A DNA stretch of 64,000 bases from Sordaria brevicollis (taxonomy: Eukaryota; Ascomycota; Sordariomycetes; Sordariales; Sordariaceae), in the NCBI GenBank assembly GCA_033439795.1, contig JAUTDP010000007.1, forward strand, positions 496,001 through 560,000, read 5' to 3'. Both the position numbers and the translations under genes were made by a program. Shown piece by piece: positions 22,640-34,408 of the stretch. How positions within the stretch are numbered: position 1 is the first letter of the stretch; every line of letters starts with the position of its first letter. Under the pieces are notes generated by a model. The model did no database searches. It saw only the letters and a program-made list of their open reading frames with translations, and had not been told where the DNA came from.

Positions 22640-24601
22640 ATGCTCGACTTAAACCCTCTCCTCGTCGATACAACATCATCATCATCATCCAAGCACCCCT
22701 ACCTCTCCGGCAACTTTGCGCCCGTCCAAAAATGCTATCCTCTGACTCCATGTTCATACGAAGGAACCATCCCCGCCGACCTCGCCGGTGGCCAGTATGT
22801 ACGGAACGGAGGCAATCCAGCCATCAACAACGACGAGTCAGCCCGCGAATCTCACTGGTTCGATGGCGATGGCATGCTAAGCGGCGTACTATTTCGCCGG
22901 GTGGAAAGAGGGAACGGAAATGAAAACGGCGACGAGAGGAAAACAACCACCATCCAACCCGAGTTCGTGAACCAGTACCTGGTTACAGACGTGTACCGGT
23001 TTGCGCAGGAAAACCGGCATTGGATGAGGCGCCCGTTTATGCCGAGCATATCTGCCCTGTTGAATCCGTGTACTTCCGCGGTGAGGGTGTTGTTGAAAGT
23101 TCTGAGGACAGTGGCCTTGGTACTTCTTTCGTGGCTGCCTGGGTGGTCGAAAACCAAAGTCAAGCGGATCAGTGTGGCCAACACGTCGGTGCTGTACCAT
23201 GATGGCAGAGCTCTGGCAACTTGTGAAAGCGGTCCTCCTCTTCGGTTCATGTTGCCAGGTCTGGAAACAGTCGGTTGGTTCAACGGGGCGACGACCGAGA
23301 ACGAGCCCTCTAGTGACTATGAGAAAATTGATAAAGCGGGCGGCGCTGGCTTCGGAGGGAAGGGCATGCTCTCGTTCATGAAGGAGTGGATGACAGCTCA
23401 TCCCCGAGTTGACCCGGAAACGGGAGAGTTAATCGCTTTCCACTCATTTTCGTGCAAGCCGTACGTAAGTTACACCATCATTCCGCGCTCAGGGGTCTCA
23501 ACTTCACCTCGGCTTATGAGTGTTCCCGTCCCGGGCATGGCTGGCCCCAAGATGATGCATGACTTTGGCGTATCCAAGGACCACACTGCCATCATGGATA
23601 TGCCACTCTCTCTGAATCCGCTCAATCTTTTGAAAGGCAGACCGGTTCTTTCGTATGATGGAGCTGGGAAAACTCGCTTTGGTATCTTTCCGAGGTACCA
23701 CCCGGAGAGGGTGCAATGGGTCGAGACCAATCCTTGTTGTATCTTCCACGCCGCAAATTGCTGGGATACAGTTAGCGGAGAAGATCCTGACAACCGCAAT
23801 GGCTTGGAGCCCATGGCAACAGTTAACCTCCTCGTCTGCCGTATGACATCGGCTTCTCTAATCTTCAACGCTGGTAACTTACCCACGCCTGTGTCCAAGG
23901 CGCCGATACCCCGTGAATACCAAGAAGAAGAGCAATGTAGATTATACTACTACTCCTTCTCCCTCACGCCACTGAACCAGCGTATCCTCCACCAATTCGC
24001 CCTCTCCGCCATCCCATTTGAGTTTCCTACTCTGTCCCCTGCCCATGCCATGACCCAAGCCCGCTACATCTACGGCTGCACCACCACCTCCCCTTCGGCT
24101 TCGTACACTAGCAGCCTAGGCAAATCCGTCAAAATCGATGCCTTGGCCAAAATCGACGTCACAACCTTGATCGCCCGCGGAACCGCGCCTGACAACCCTT
24201 GCCCTCCGGAGTCGATCAAAGGGTGCGTAGACAACCGCTCTGTTTCCGACATCCTCACCTCGTCGACAGAAAAAGAAGAAGAAAACGACCCCATCCAAAT
24301 CTTCACTTTCCCACCAAGCCACTACGCCCAAGAAGCCCGCTTCGTGGCACGGCATAATGACGTAGGAGAAGAAGATGACGGGTGGCTACTCACGTACGTG
24401 TTCGACGAGTCTCAGATTGATAGAGAATCCGGAGAGTGCATGGAGGGAGCAAAGAGTGAGTTGTGGATCATCGACGCCAAGGGGATGAAGGAGGTTGTGG
24501 CGAAGATACGTCTGCCACAGAGGGTCCCATATGGATTCCATGGAGCATGGTTCGGTGAGGATGAGGTGCTCGGTCAGAGGGACTGGACCGCCCACAGATA
24601 G
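22640..24601 (+). CDS. Carotenoid cleavage oxygenase (RPE65/CCD family)
   Basis: Intronless, 653 aa from the ATG at 22640, preferred over the upstream in-frame ATG at 22544 because the family-like text starts at YLSGNFAPV (about residue 20). It is a seven-bladed-propeller non-heme iron oxygenase. The four iron-binding histidines are visible as His254 (TAHPRVDP), His307 (MMHDFGVS), His370 (CIFHAANCW) and His634 (GFHGAWF). GGQYVRNGGNP and HWFDGDGM near the N-terminus are also typical. A hydrophobic insertion (about residues 138-170, SALLNPCTSAVRVLLKVL and onwards) is probably the membrane-dipping patch used to reach lipid substrates. The length is closer to retinal-forming CarX-type enzymes than to the shorter torulene or stilbene oxygenases, but the substrate is inference. 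No photoreceptor or carotenoid synthesis gene is adjacent. Confidence 0.92.
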   Translation: MLDLNPLLVDTTSSSSSKHPYLSGNFAPVQKCYPLTPCSYEGTIPADLAGGQYVRNGGNPAINNDESARESHWFDGDGMLSGVLFRRVERGNGNENGDERKTTTIQPEFVNQYLVTDVYRFAQENRHWMRRPFMPSISALLNPCTSAVRVLLKVLRTVALVLLSWLPGWSKTKVKRISVANTSVLYHDGRALATCESGPPLRFMLPGLETVGWFNGATTENEPSSDYEKIDKAGGAGFGGKGMLSFMKEWMTAHPRVDPETGELIAFHSFSCKPYVSYTIIPRSGVSTSPRLMSVPVPGMAGPKMMHDFGVSKDHTAIMDMPLSLNPLNLLKGRPVLSYDGAGKTRFGIFPRYHPERVQWVETNPCCIFHAANCWDTVSGEDPDNRNGLEPMATVNLLVCRMTSASLIFNAGNLPTPVSKAPIPREYQEEEQCRLYYYSFSLTPLNQRILHQFALSAIPFEFPTLSPAHAMTQARYIYGCTTTSPSASYTSSLGKSVKIDALAKIDVTTLIARGTAPDNPCPPESIKGCVDNRSVSDILTSSTEKEEENDPIQIFTFPPSHYAQEARFVARHNDVGEEDDGWLLTYVFDESQIDRESGECMEGAKSELWIIDAKGMKEVVAKIRLPQRVPYGFHGAWFGEDEVLGQRDWTAHR

Positions 24602-24658
24602 CGTTTAGAGATGGATAGATAGGAAGAAGAGGGAAAAAAAAAAAACGAAAAAAGAAAT

Positions 24659-24753
24659 GCCCAATAACAGGATTGAACTGTTGACCTTCGCATGGACTTG
24701 ATATCAGAAGACTGATATTAGTACGACGCTCTAACCAGCTGAGCTAATCGGGC
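24659..24753 (-). tRNA. tRNA-Ile (anticodon AAU) with a 22-nt intron
   Basis: On the minus strand, exon 1 is 24753-24716, the intron 24715-24694 and exon 2 24693-24659; mature length 73 nt. All arms fold. The acceptor pairs GCCCGAT with ATTGGGC, with a single G-T pair. The D arm is GCTC/GAGC. The anticodon stem TCGTA/TGCGA surrounds the loop CTAATAA with anticodon AAT. The T arm is AACAG/CTGTT with loop TTCAATC. The intron sits one base after the anticodon, the canonical position for nuclear tRNA introns. Confidence 0.92.
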
Positions 24754-27700
24754 TTTCATTGAATTTCTGGCTCTGACGATGTGTATATGAGTGCGCTGTA
24801 TACAATGCTGTCCTTTGACTTAGACTCTGGGTGGGGGGAGGATGAAGGAAAAAGGGAGTGTAGGAATGAACACTCGGGGGCGGTTCACTATAAAATTACT
24901 GGTGTGTCTCGATGATAGTGAGAATGAAAATAATGGCAGCTGGTTATAATATTGATCCGAATCTTGTTTCCAGGACAGAGTTCAGAAAATATTCGAGTGG
25001 GAGTTTTTGTGTAGCGACATCCTGGCGGGGCTTGAGAGGCTGGAAGAGTGGAGGACCAGGAGGGCAATTAGAGTCGGTTTTGGGAGGTTATTTGCGTGAG
25101 AATTGACCTTTTTTGTGTCATGCAGAACCGCCCTTATGGAAATGAGCAGGCTCTTGCTAGAAAGTCGATTGCCATCATTTTCGTGAACTTGTGGTGTTCA
25201 GTTATGCGATAATCCATGTTTTTTTCCACTCAGTCGTGCTTGCGCTAAAAAGAAGTTTTGACTTCCGCACTGCTCGTAAAACGATAAGTGGTCTGTAACC
25301 TGTCAGTCAAACCTAGGTATGGTTGATATAACAAAAACATGTTCGGACAAGACAGCACGTGGAAGTGGTTCGAGTGATTTGACTTTCAACGTTTCTTGAT
25401 TCCCCTGTGTTTGGATCCAAACACCGTGAACAGCCGCACCTGGCAATATCGACCCGTCCTAAGACAGATGTCGCACAGCAGGTGGTCAGCTAGTCCAGAT
25501 CCCCTCAGTGGCGCTTACCTAGAGGTACCTTTCCCCTCAAGCTATAGCGACGTTGATAAGAGGTTTGTACGACCCCGTTGGTTATAGCAAGTCAATTAAG
25601 CCCGGGCAAAGCAGGAAATCTACCAGCCTAGCGTATTCGCATCGTGAAACACAGTCCGGATCCGGTCTCTGGCAGAAGATGATACCGGGCGTGTTGGTCA
25701 GACGACAACAAATGGCTGGTAAACTTTCGGAGCCATTTTCGTACGTTCACAGGCTGGCAATCTGCGCCCGGTGGTGTCAGTACTGTTTACCAAACCTCCA
25801 AGCTCGGTTTTCGTCCAGTGGTCATTGAGTCGTCAAAGTGACAAGGGGGTGATGTTGTAAGCAGTGTCACCAACCAAGTGATGGGGCTCCATCTCGAAAG
25901 GAGATGGTGGTCTGGCCTCCTGGATCAGTAGCTCCCTCCAGCTTTGGACCCATTCGTCTGCTGAGCTTGGAAGAGAGCTATGAGTGCCTTGACTGTGTCC
26001 CAGGGGCGGCTTTGGCTCGTCTGGGTCGCCCAATGGTGCCATCAACGCGTGCTTCTGAAGCTTGAAGTGTGTCCCGGTCCCTGCTGCCTAAGTAGGCTCG
26101 GCCCGGAAAGAGCTTATCGTCATCGTGGAAGCCGCCCGCAGTATTCTCGGGAAATTTGCTCGAAGCGAGGCCGGGATGTCATGCGATCGGTGTCGAGATT
26201 CTTGCGCGACATTGAATGGGACAGATGGGGGCATGTCATGATGTCCGAGGGAGATCGTGATGTCGGCATTGACTAAGCGTTCGAAAGAGAGGACAGGAAA
26301 TTGTAATGATGTCGACGAGCAACCCCACATTCCGAAGTACCTCGTTCGATGGGAGTTCGTGTCTGACGCCTGGGCTAGCATCGTCATTGCCGTATCAGGC
26401 CATTCAAGATGCCATGCAGGAGATGAGAAATTGAAGGAGGAAAGAACACCTTAACGGTTCACATCTCTTTTCGGATCTCGGCAGGATAGGCTAGGCCACT
26501 TTTGGATAAGGATCAACGGCAGGGGTCGGCTCGGATGGGGGTGGGAGCGTGACAAAGTGGGTTGGTGGGGGAGCATTGAGAGCCACTGGAGCACATGGCG
26601 TTTCGGCGTTTCAAGGGGGAAAGCACGCTTGTCTAGTGGGGCTCCAGGGAACTTTTTTGAAGCTCTTTCCCGATGCTTCAATGCTTTTGCTCAAGGTTGT
26701 CAACCGCCCCCGAGGGGTATTTTTCATGCCAGGAACTTGCCGACAGTCCAGCATCATTGGCTTTTGTGACGAGAAACTGCCATGCTTTGGTGCTCCTTCC
26801 CTTTCGTTATTACGATGAAGGCAAGAAACAGCAGGCACCGACTGCCCGGTCAAACTTAAAGTCCACTCAAGTGAGATGAACCCCGCTTTTTTATTTTGGT
26901 CCTGTCTCTTCTCTTCCGGTGGGGGACGATGGTCCGTGCCTTGCATTTTCAATTGAATGGGAAGCAAAGTCTCAACTTTATTCCCCTTCAATTACAGGAC
27001 ATCACAATGTCTCATTCACCTCCAGTTTTTTTTTTTTTTCTCATCATTGCATCTTGACGACGGCAATGCCTTTCCTATTTTGCGGTCTTACTCAGCGCCA
27101 ATCCCATGGTGCTTATCTAACAATGACAAACGACCCTGCCGTGGAGTTCCGTTCCTAATCAGGAATCGTGAGACTATCCAGGAAACTCTGTTCACCTCGA
27201 ATAGGTATGTACTACTGTCAACTTTCATCACCAACCGGCCGAGGCACTTCCGGGCATCACGTCCGGTCACACTCGGCATCCACCCTGGAAAGGTGTAGAC
27301 GTCCGGCATACCCAGTCTCGCCCCACCGCTCCGGGTCTTCTGCAGGTACGGCGGTAGAGGTCTGTCCGTCTGCTAAACGGGATAACAGGTCACCTCTAGG
27401 CAACTTGGCACGTCATGCACCCAACAAGTCAACAACACCAAATGCCCCGCTCACGACAATCTCAGTAGGTATACAGACAAGGTCATAGTCACGAGACGGT
27501 AGATCTTGGGACTTCTCTACAGTGCTACTCAGTACCCGTCCCAGAGACACAAGATCAAGGTCGTCGTGTCTTGATACCATGGTACAGTTGTCCAAAAATG
27601 ATTTTCTGCATTCTAGCCCACAAGTCTTCCAACAACCATGAGACATGTCTCCGGCGACAAACATGCATGCATCACAAGCCATATGGCTTATCGGTCATGT

Positions 27701-29949
27701 TCAGGAAAGACTCGAATCTCCTTGGGATCAACGTGCCAACTCGCATCCTGCACCTCTTTGGGGAAACCCAGATCGGAAACCGCCCAACAACGGGTTCTTC
27801 TCCCGACCTAGACGCATTTTACAAACGATTCAGCACGAGCCAAAGTCGAAACCCATGCCACTGCCAGCTTGCATGAAATAAGAGCCGCAAAGCTATGGGA
27901 GCTTTGACGCTTGGGCCTGCGGCATCGACTTTGACAAGGGGCAGTCACTGCCATGCGTTTTGCACGATCATACCCAACCATATCGGCAAGTTCCTCTTTT
28001 GGGAGACACGAGGCCCGTTGAACACGAAAGTGCAAAGTGGGGGTTGAGATAGAGGACCAAGAAGCCCATCATGGTCTGTCACTGAAGTTTGGTGGGATCA
28101 TGATCTCGACTTGCATGGCCTTGTCTATCCTGTTTTCACCGGTAAGCCAAGTGCTCGGTCCTCGACTGTTGAACGGTTCTGCTTCCAACTAATGCTGCTC
28201 AGTGCATATTAAGATTACTGTCCCCGCAGTCGAAGGGTCATCTGCTCACTTCCCACTATGGCCCAAAGCGAAGGCCGCCCCTCGTCCCAAGGTTGGCGGT
28301 TTACGATTGCTTACAACCATAAATGGACAGGCCTTCAAATGCCGGGCGAGGTTACTCTGAAAATGCCGCTTATATGAAAGATGGCGGGGTGTAAAAGAGC
28401 CTTCTCATTACTTTCATGCATCTTAGACACCCAAGATATCTTGGTGCCAGTGCGCCGAGACATCATTTTGTAGTTCGTACCAGTGCCGTCAAGTGCGGAC
28501 TAGCCTCCGGCCTAGGGCTGGGCTCCTGTTTTCTGAGCGCAACATGCCCTGATCGATGCTACTTTGATACCCCCCTAGTCATCAATTGTGGCCTCAATTG
28601 TGGTCTTCACAGGTTTTTTTTTGCGGCCTTGTATTTCTTCAAGGTACCTTGTTCATTTGCATCAACCAAGCATGAACCCTTTCCACACCTCGCACCTCCA
28701 CGAATTCCCAGTTACCCCTCATCCCATAACGAACACGTTTCCGCCCTCATCCGGACTTGGATACGCAGATGGGGCCAGGCGGAATGTGGGTGTTTGTACC
28801 CCTGATGCACGTCCATCCTTTTGATGTGAAATCCGCGCTAAACGTGCAAGCCTCCCGGAGCAAGATTGACTCTGCATTATGCCCACGTTTTCTTGTGCGC
28901 GGAAGTTGAAACAAATATCCACTTGCTATGGACCTCTACTGCTGTGCACGGCTGCGTGGTTTCTTATCGGCGAGTGCCAAATCACATCAGACTTACCTTG
29001 CCGTTCGGGACAGTTTCTCGTTCGGTAGTTTTTATACCGAGATTCTGAAACATCAAATACGCATCCATGCTGGGTTTGTGGTTTGTCTCTCGATGGTTTG
29101 AGCAAGCAGTTTCAACAAGTACCGTACCGGGTCTTTTAGCAACGCTGACACTCTTCTGACCTTCGCTCTCCCATGTCATGACTGCTCCTCGGCACCACTT
29201 CGATGCACGACATACAATTGTTCCGGGCGGTATAAAGCCAGGGAATGTACATACAGTCGAGGTTTTACACGGTGAAAGATGGTTACTTGTGGATCGAAAC
29301 CAAGCACCTTAATCAGAGGATGTTACAGAGACCCTGCCTCCACCGTTACCTGCAGACGATCTACTGTACACGGACGTTTTTTCATGGTTGCTCGATCATA
29401 TGAACATTCAATATCGTGTTCGGGTCTTAGCTGGGTCCTGATGCCGATGCTAGCTTATGCAACGTGGAATGGATATCATTTTCAAGGAAGGTCAAAGCGC
29501 ATCTTGGGTCGCCTTTCCAATATGTATGCCCACCTTGCACACACCAGCAAAGCGTTATATAAACTTACAAGTCTCACGATATCAAGCGATATCAGACATG
29601 CAACTCTTTGTCTCGCGTCACTTCAACACGTCCTCAACTCTTCACACACAACATCCAACCCCTTAAGCACTACGATTGCCCTCATCTCAACCACCGCTTT
29701 TCTCACCTTGCGAGGAAACCTTATCCGTCTGGCAACTGTGTAATTTTCATCACAATTTAATATCAATAGTAAGCACATCCTTTTTACACTCATGAATGTT
29801 CACAATCACTCACCACAATGATTAGTCTCTCACTCATCGCTTCCCACCTGGGTTGTTGTTTGAGCCTCTACAACGCCTTCCGCACTGCCAACTTCATCAC
29901 TCACAAGCAACTTATATCGCCGTCCTGCAACAACAAGGACGAACAAACA
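24754..29949. other. 5.2-kb gene-poor region of normal base composition
   Basis: Apart from the tRNA at its left edge I find no supportable gene. Frames are short, stop-dense and without motifs on either strand. The sequence is not AT-rich and shows no transition-type decay. TATA-like motifs at 29,231 and 29,556 lie near the right end, the latter probably serving the small gene at 29,950. Confidence 0.4.
29556..29563 (+). promoter_or_regulatory. TATA-box candidate for the small 60-aa gene
   Basis: TATATAAA, followed by C/A-rich leader-like sequence up to the ATG at 29950. The implied leader is about 350 bases, and an intron in it cannot be excluded. Confidence 0.35.
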
Positions 29950-30132
29950 ATGTGCGACTTCTTCAAGAACTATTACATCTACGCGTCATGCACCGACCCT
30001 GGTCTGCACTTCTACAAGATTGAACTAGACGGCAGCCCACAAGGTGCCTGCCCCAGAGCTCCTCACGAACGCTTCATCGTCAAGGGAGACAAGTGTGAGC
30101 ACTGCCAGGGGTCATTACCACTGCGGATCTGA
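29950..30132 (+). CDS. Small conserved-looking fungal protein of unknown function
   Basis: 60 aa, start context aaacaATGTGC. The frame is open upstream to 29,818 (a 104-aa form), but the internal ATG is preferred because the family-like text begins MCDFFKNYYIYASCTDPG. The features CPRAPHERFIV and a late CEHC suggest a small Cys-based, perhaps metal-binding, fold with Cys at 2, 14, 33, 48 and 51. I recall similar short proteins beginning MCDF/Y...YIY in filamentous ascomycetes, without known function. No signal peptide in the short form. It is the only supported gene in a 9-kb stretch. Confidence 0.55.
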   Translation: MCDFFKNYYIYASCTDPGLHFYKIELDGSPQGACPRAPHERFIVKGDKCEHCQGSLPLRI

Positions 30133-33100
30133 ATTGTTGGGGAGGGAAGACTCGCCTTTGAGTGTTATAAGGGCTGACTGAATCGGATGCCACTCTTAAT
30201 GTTGGCATTTCTCATAACAATTTGGCAGTTCACTTCAGTGTTCCTCTTTAACTGTATGGTTCTCCACTCACCTTTCCTTTTGTATGTTTTCTGGCCTTTT
30301 CCAGCACGATATCCTGTTGTTATGTTTCTTTTGTTACGGCGTACCAGGTGGTTACGGTCCTCTAGTATCTCATCCTATCTCTGCTCTTGCAACTAGTATC
30401 TTGCTTACCTCTTTGGACATTCCGGGCGTTGTAAGGATCGACATACCCTGCGATTTTTGTCATTTTTTCCTAGCTGGCCAATCTGTCACGCGGTGTCTTT
30501 TTTGATCGGATATGTTTCTTTACCCATCCTGATTTTGGTTGTGATGGGAAGTGAATGATACCAATGGAAGCAACGTTATGAACATGGGAAACAGGGGAGG
30601 CAACCCTGGAAACGTGTGGGGGGGACGCAATCAGTGATGCGCTCGCCCCCTGTTTCCTGCGATGGAAGTATGAAAAAGGGAACGGACAGAAGGAAGTCAA
30701 CGCTGACTAGGTGGGAACGTGGGGGAAGGCTATTAGGCCCTAAGGAAATCATGATACATGGGACTTGCATGGAACATGGGGGGTTAATCTTGGGAAATCA
30801 CGGAGCCAGACCCCCGAGGCTGTGGGGGTTGCTGGATAAGGGTTGACGGAGGAGAAAAGATGTGAGAGATCAGAGACCTCTATGGTGCGATAGCGAGGAG
30901 GATAGGGATATCAATCGGATAATGTTTTCGATCGATGACTATGGGACTGGTGCCTGTTATGAGCAGTGACTTTCGGTTCTGATCTTCCGGCCCGCTTACA
31001 CACTACACGGGTGAAAACTTGAAATGATCATTGTCATCAAATAGTGAACCAGATGTATCACCAGCTGGGGCCAAACCAAGCAAGGTAGGCAATCTTGGAC
31101 TCACAACATAGTCGCCTTGTGGATTTTCGCCATGGAGAGAAGGTGGGCGATGGGACCTGGTCGCTCGATTCCCCGGTTGGCCTCAAATATCGCCTCGGCT
31201 CTTTCCAACATTCCCCAATACTTGGTTGATGCCCGTTACCCAGGCCATAAGCGAGAAGCCATATGCAAGTAATTGCGAAGAAGGTATAAGATTGTCTTGT
31301 TGTTAGCGGACCACATGACCAGATGACAGCATTCTGTGTGTACTGTGTGGTAGACTTGGTGCCGGTGGGCTAATCATCTTGGAACTAGTTATTCTCAAAC
31401 TGTGTAACAAGGGAAAAGGGCACGAAAGAGAGAGAAGGGGGGGGATTCATAACAGTAAACCCACAATAGAAAGTCAGTGCTTTGCTGCCAGCCGTGTAAG
31501 TGGCCACTGGCTAGGGGTGTGTTGTGGTCATACGAAAGCCGGCCCGGTCCTGCAGCTGCCTGGTTGGGTATGATGGCAACAAGAGGGCCAACTATCCATT
31601 ATATCCTTCCCGTCGGGCTGACGACTGGCGAATCCTTGGAGCTAGTGCTCCTGAACTGGTCATGTCAGTGGCTCTGTCATATCCAAAATACTTTGGTTTT
31701 GATGAAAATGGCTGTCAAGATGACGTCTGGCATGAGACACCACAGGAGCCATCGGTGTCCTTCAACTGCTCCCGGCTCCAATCGAGTCCTCCTCAGAAAG
31801 ATCCATTGACTGCATCTCCCACTTTTCCTACTTCTCTTTGTTAGTAGATAAGCTTTGTCCATGATTCAGCTGAATCTGCTGGGTCCTGAGCCGGCTTCCG
31901 TTTTCCCGGGCTGCCCAGCCTTCGTACCTTAGCCTACCATACCTATCTCGAGGGTAGCGAGCGAGCGAGCGAAACGTGCGAGGCTGCAAAGCCGCAAGCA
32001 AGGCCAGATCAGGGCAAAACTAAGCGCGAAGGACCTCCAAAGCCAAGCGCCCTAGAAAAAATGGGAGTGCCAGTGCACATGGCAGAGGCAAAGCACGGGC
32101 AGGTGGTATTTTTATCGCTTTTCCCACTTGGTTTTGTCGGTTCCACATAGATGTAGTCGCATTGATGGTCGACTGCCAAAGTCGCAGTTGCGCAGGCGAG
32201 AGGCGAGAACCTAGTAAAAAATGGTTAGGAAGAAACGCAATGACGCTGGCTTTGCTTGGTATGTATATGTGTGTGATCTCGGCTTTTCAGGTCCAGGGGG
32301 CAGGGACGGGCCGACTCGAATGATCGCCGTTTCGCCCTGCCTGGCAAACAAGGGAAGGCGAAGAGGACAACTGTATAATGAAGGGCTGCGAAAACCGAAT
32401 AATGTGTAGTATCAGATCTCGAGCTTCTCGGCGACCAGCTTTTGGGTCTTGGAGCCACAGACCTTGAAACTGGAAGAGTCTCCAGTCTGCCTATGTGAGG
32501 TTGGTTCTGGCAGGATCTTCGGCATGGGAGAAGCCATCCGTGTCAAACATGGATAAAACCCCGGATTTCGAACGGGATGATGGCGATGTGACGAGATTGG
32601 CGAGGGGAAACCGTGGAATAGCGGGTGAGGTGAGCAGTTCAGTAGCTGAAGGGGATGAGGACAATATGGAACCTGGGATGTGTGCGTCTGTCAGTCTTGT
32701 CAATGCAGATAATTTCCGACCCGAGGTCAAAGCGCTACTGACCAGGTTGTGGCATGGCTTGATACTGCGAAACAGAGTAGCATCGAACTTGATGCTGTCG
32801 GGGCATGGCACGTCTCGACTTTGGTTGTCTTGAAGGCACAGACCTCGTGAGATGCGGGGGGATCTTTCTGCACTCAGAGACGGGTCGGAGGTTCATCGAG
32901 TCATCGACATCGGCAAGATGGAAGACTGAACGTGGTAAACCGTAGCTCGGTCCTTATTTACCTACCTAGTCTTCCTCTTGTGTCAGCGCGCGATGCAACA
33001 TCAGGACGATTTTGCCGGATGACGCTGTTGATGGGCTTGGCTTGGCGACGGATGTGAGAGACTCCTTTACTTTTGGCGGACACTTGGAAAAGTGAGAAGT

Positions 33101-33635
33101 CGCGAGAGCTTGAATGGTGCGCAAAGAGACAATAGCAGAGAGAGAAGGTGTTGAATGCGACTGAGCCTGGTGGGGTTCCGAAGAAGTGGAAGTGAACGGA
33201 CGAGAAAGCCGGAACGAGGGTGGGAAGAGGAGAAGGTGGGAGGGGACTAAGAAGGATGGCGAGATGGGTTAAAATAACTGAAATAAGAGAAAACGGCCAT
33301 CACTACGCAGGTGTTCTGCAGCGGTACCTACCTAGAGGTACTTTAGTACCTCTGGCATTGCACGACTCCACCTGGATTAGGACGGGACATCAAACTGAAT
33401 ACTCCTGCCTTCGATTCCTTCAATAATATTTGGTTGTTTGTCGTACCCTGTCTGACTTTAGACCTTCGTAAAACAGATTTGCTGGATATGTGATTTTTAT
33501 CCAGTTTCCGTATTCGCCTTTGAACGTTGAGCACGCACTTGATTGCGTTATGAACAACGTGCGGAACTTGCCATGCCGGACCGGGGAGCGTACCCGAATC
33601 CAAGAGGTCTTAGGGGATCAGGCAGGGGGGTGGGA
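30133..33635. other. 3.5-kb gene-poor region before the second RIP block
   Basis: No supportable gene. Near 33,330-33,350 there is a perfect hairpin, AGAGGTAC-ttta-GTACCTCT. Composition is normal until about 33,660, where it changes abruptly to over 75% AT by eye. Confidence 0.4.
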
Positions 33636-34408
33636 AACCGTTGACCAACCGTTAATGTGTAGTCGAAAAAATAAACCGTCTAAAATTTTTAAACTTTAAG
33701 TAAGGAGGTTTATAATATATATCGCTTAAATTTTTGAACTGTTTAATTGCATTGAATTATTAATTTGATAAGCATATAATCACCTGGACAATTATATGCG
33801 TAAATTCCTAACGTTATTAACTATATAATTATTAAATAATTAATAAAGTTTATAATTCATAGTATAAATTACTAATTTAATTTACTATTAACGAATAAAA
33901 CCATTAAATATAAAAATTACTTACAATTTTATATATTTATAGCATTAACTCTTTATATTATAAATAGCTAATCTTATAAATTACTTTACTCAACGTTTAC
34001 TCCTTTTATTATTATTTTAATTAGTAATTTATATAATTAATAGTTTATACAGCTAGTAATTAATTAAATTAATAATTTAAAAAGATAATAATTTAATTTA
34101 TTATTAAATGATTATATTAATTGCTTTTATAGGAAATAATTAATAATAGTATTTATTATTTTCATTAGTAATTAATATAGTTAATAGTAAATATTATTAA
34201 TAAATAATTTTTTTAGGTATTAATAATTTAAGTAATTAAATAAAGAAATAATTATTATAAATAATAATTAAATAATTTAAACGTTGAATAAAAAAGTAAT
34301 CGAATAAAGTGACTATTAAACGAATTAAGAGTTAATTATATTAATAGTTAAAAAAATAAACCGTTAAAAAAATAAACCGTTGAATAGAGAAAGAGATTTA
34401 TATATTAA

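Noticed and set aside
28416..28805. Plus-strand frame of 129 codons with several Cys
   Set aside because: No start context, no motif and no support from neighbours.
29279..29743. Plus-strand frame of 154 codons just after a TATAAAG at 29,231
   Set aside because: The TATA position fits, but the protein text has no family resemblance and it contains the better TATA box of the next gene. A non-coding transcript is as likely.
32491..32833. Overlapping open frames of 106 and 112 codons on opposite strands
   Set aside because: Neither shows recognisable protein text. Mirror-image frames are common in sequence rich in CGA/TCG words.
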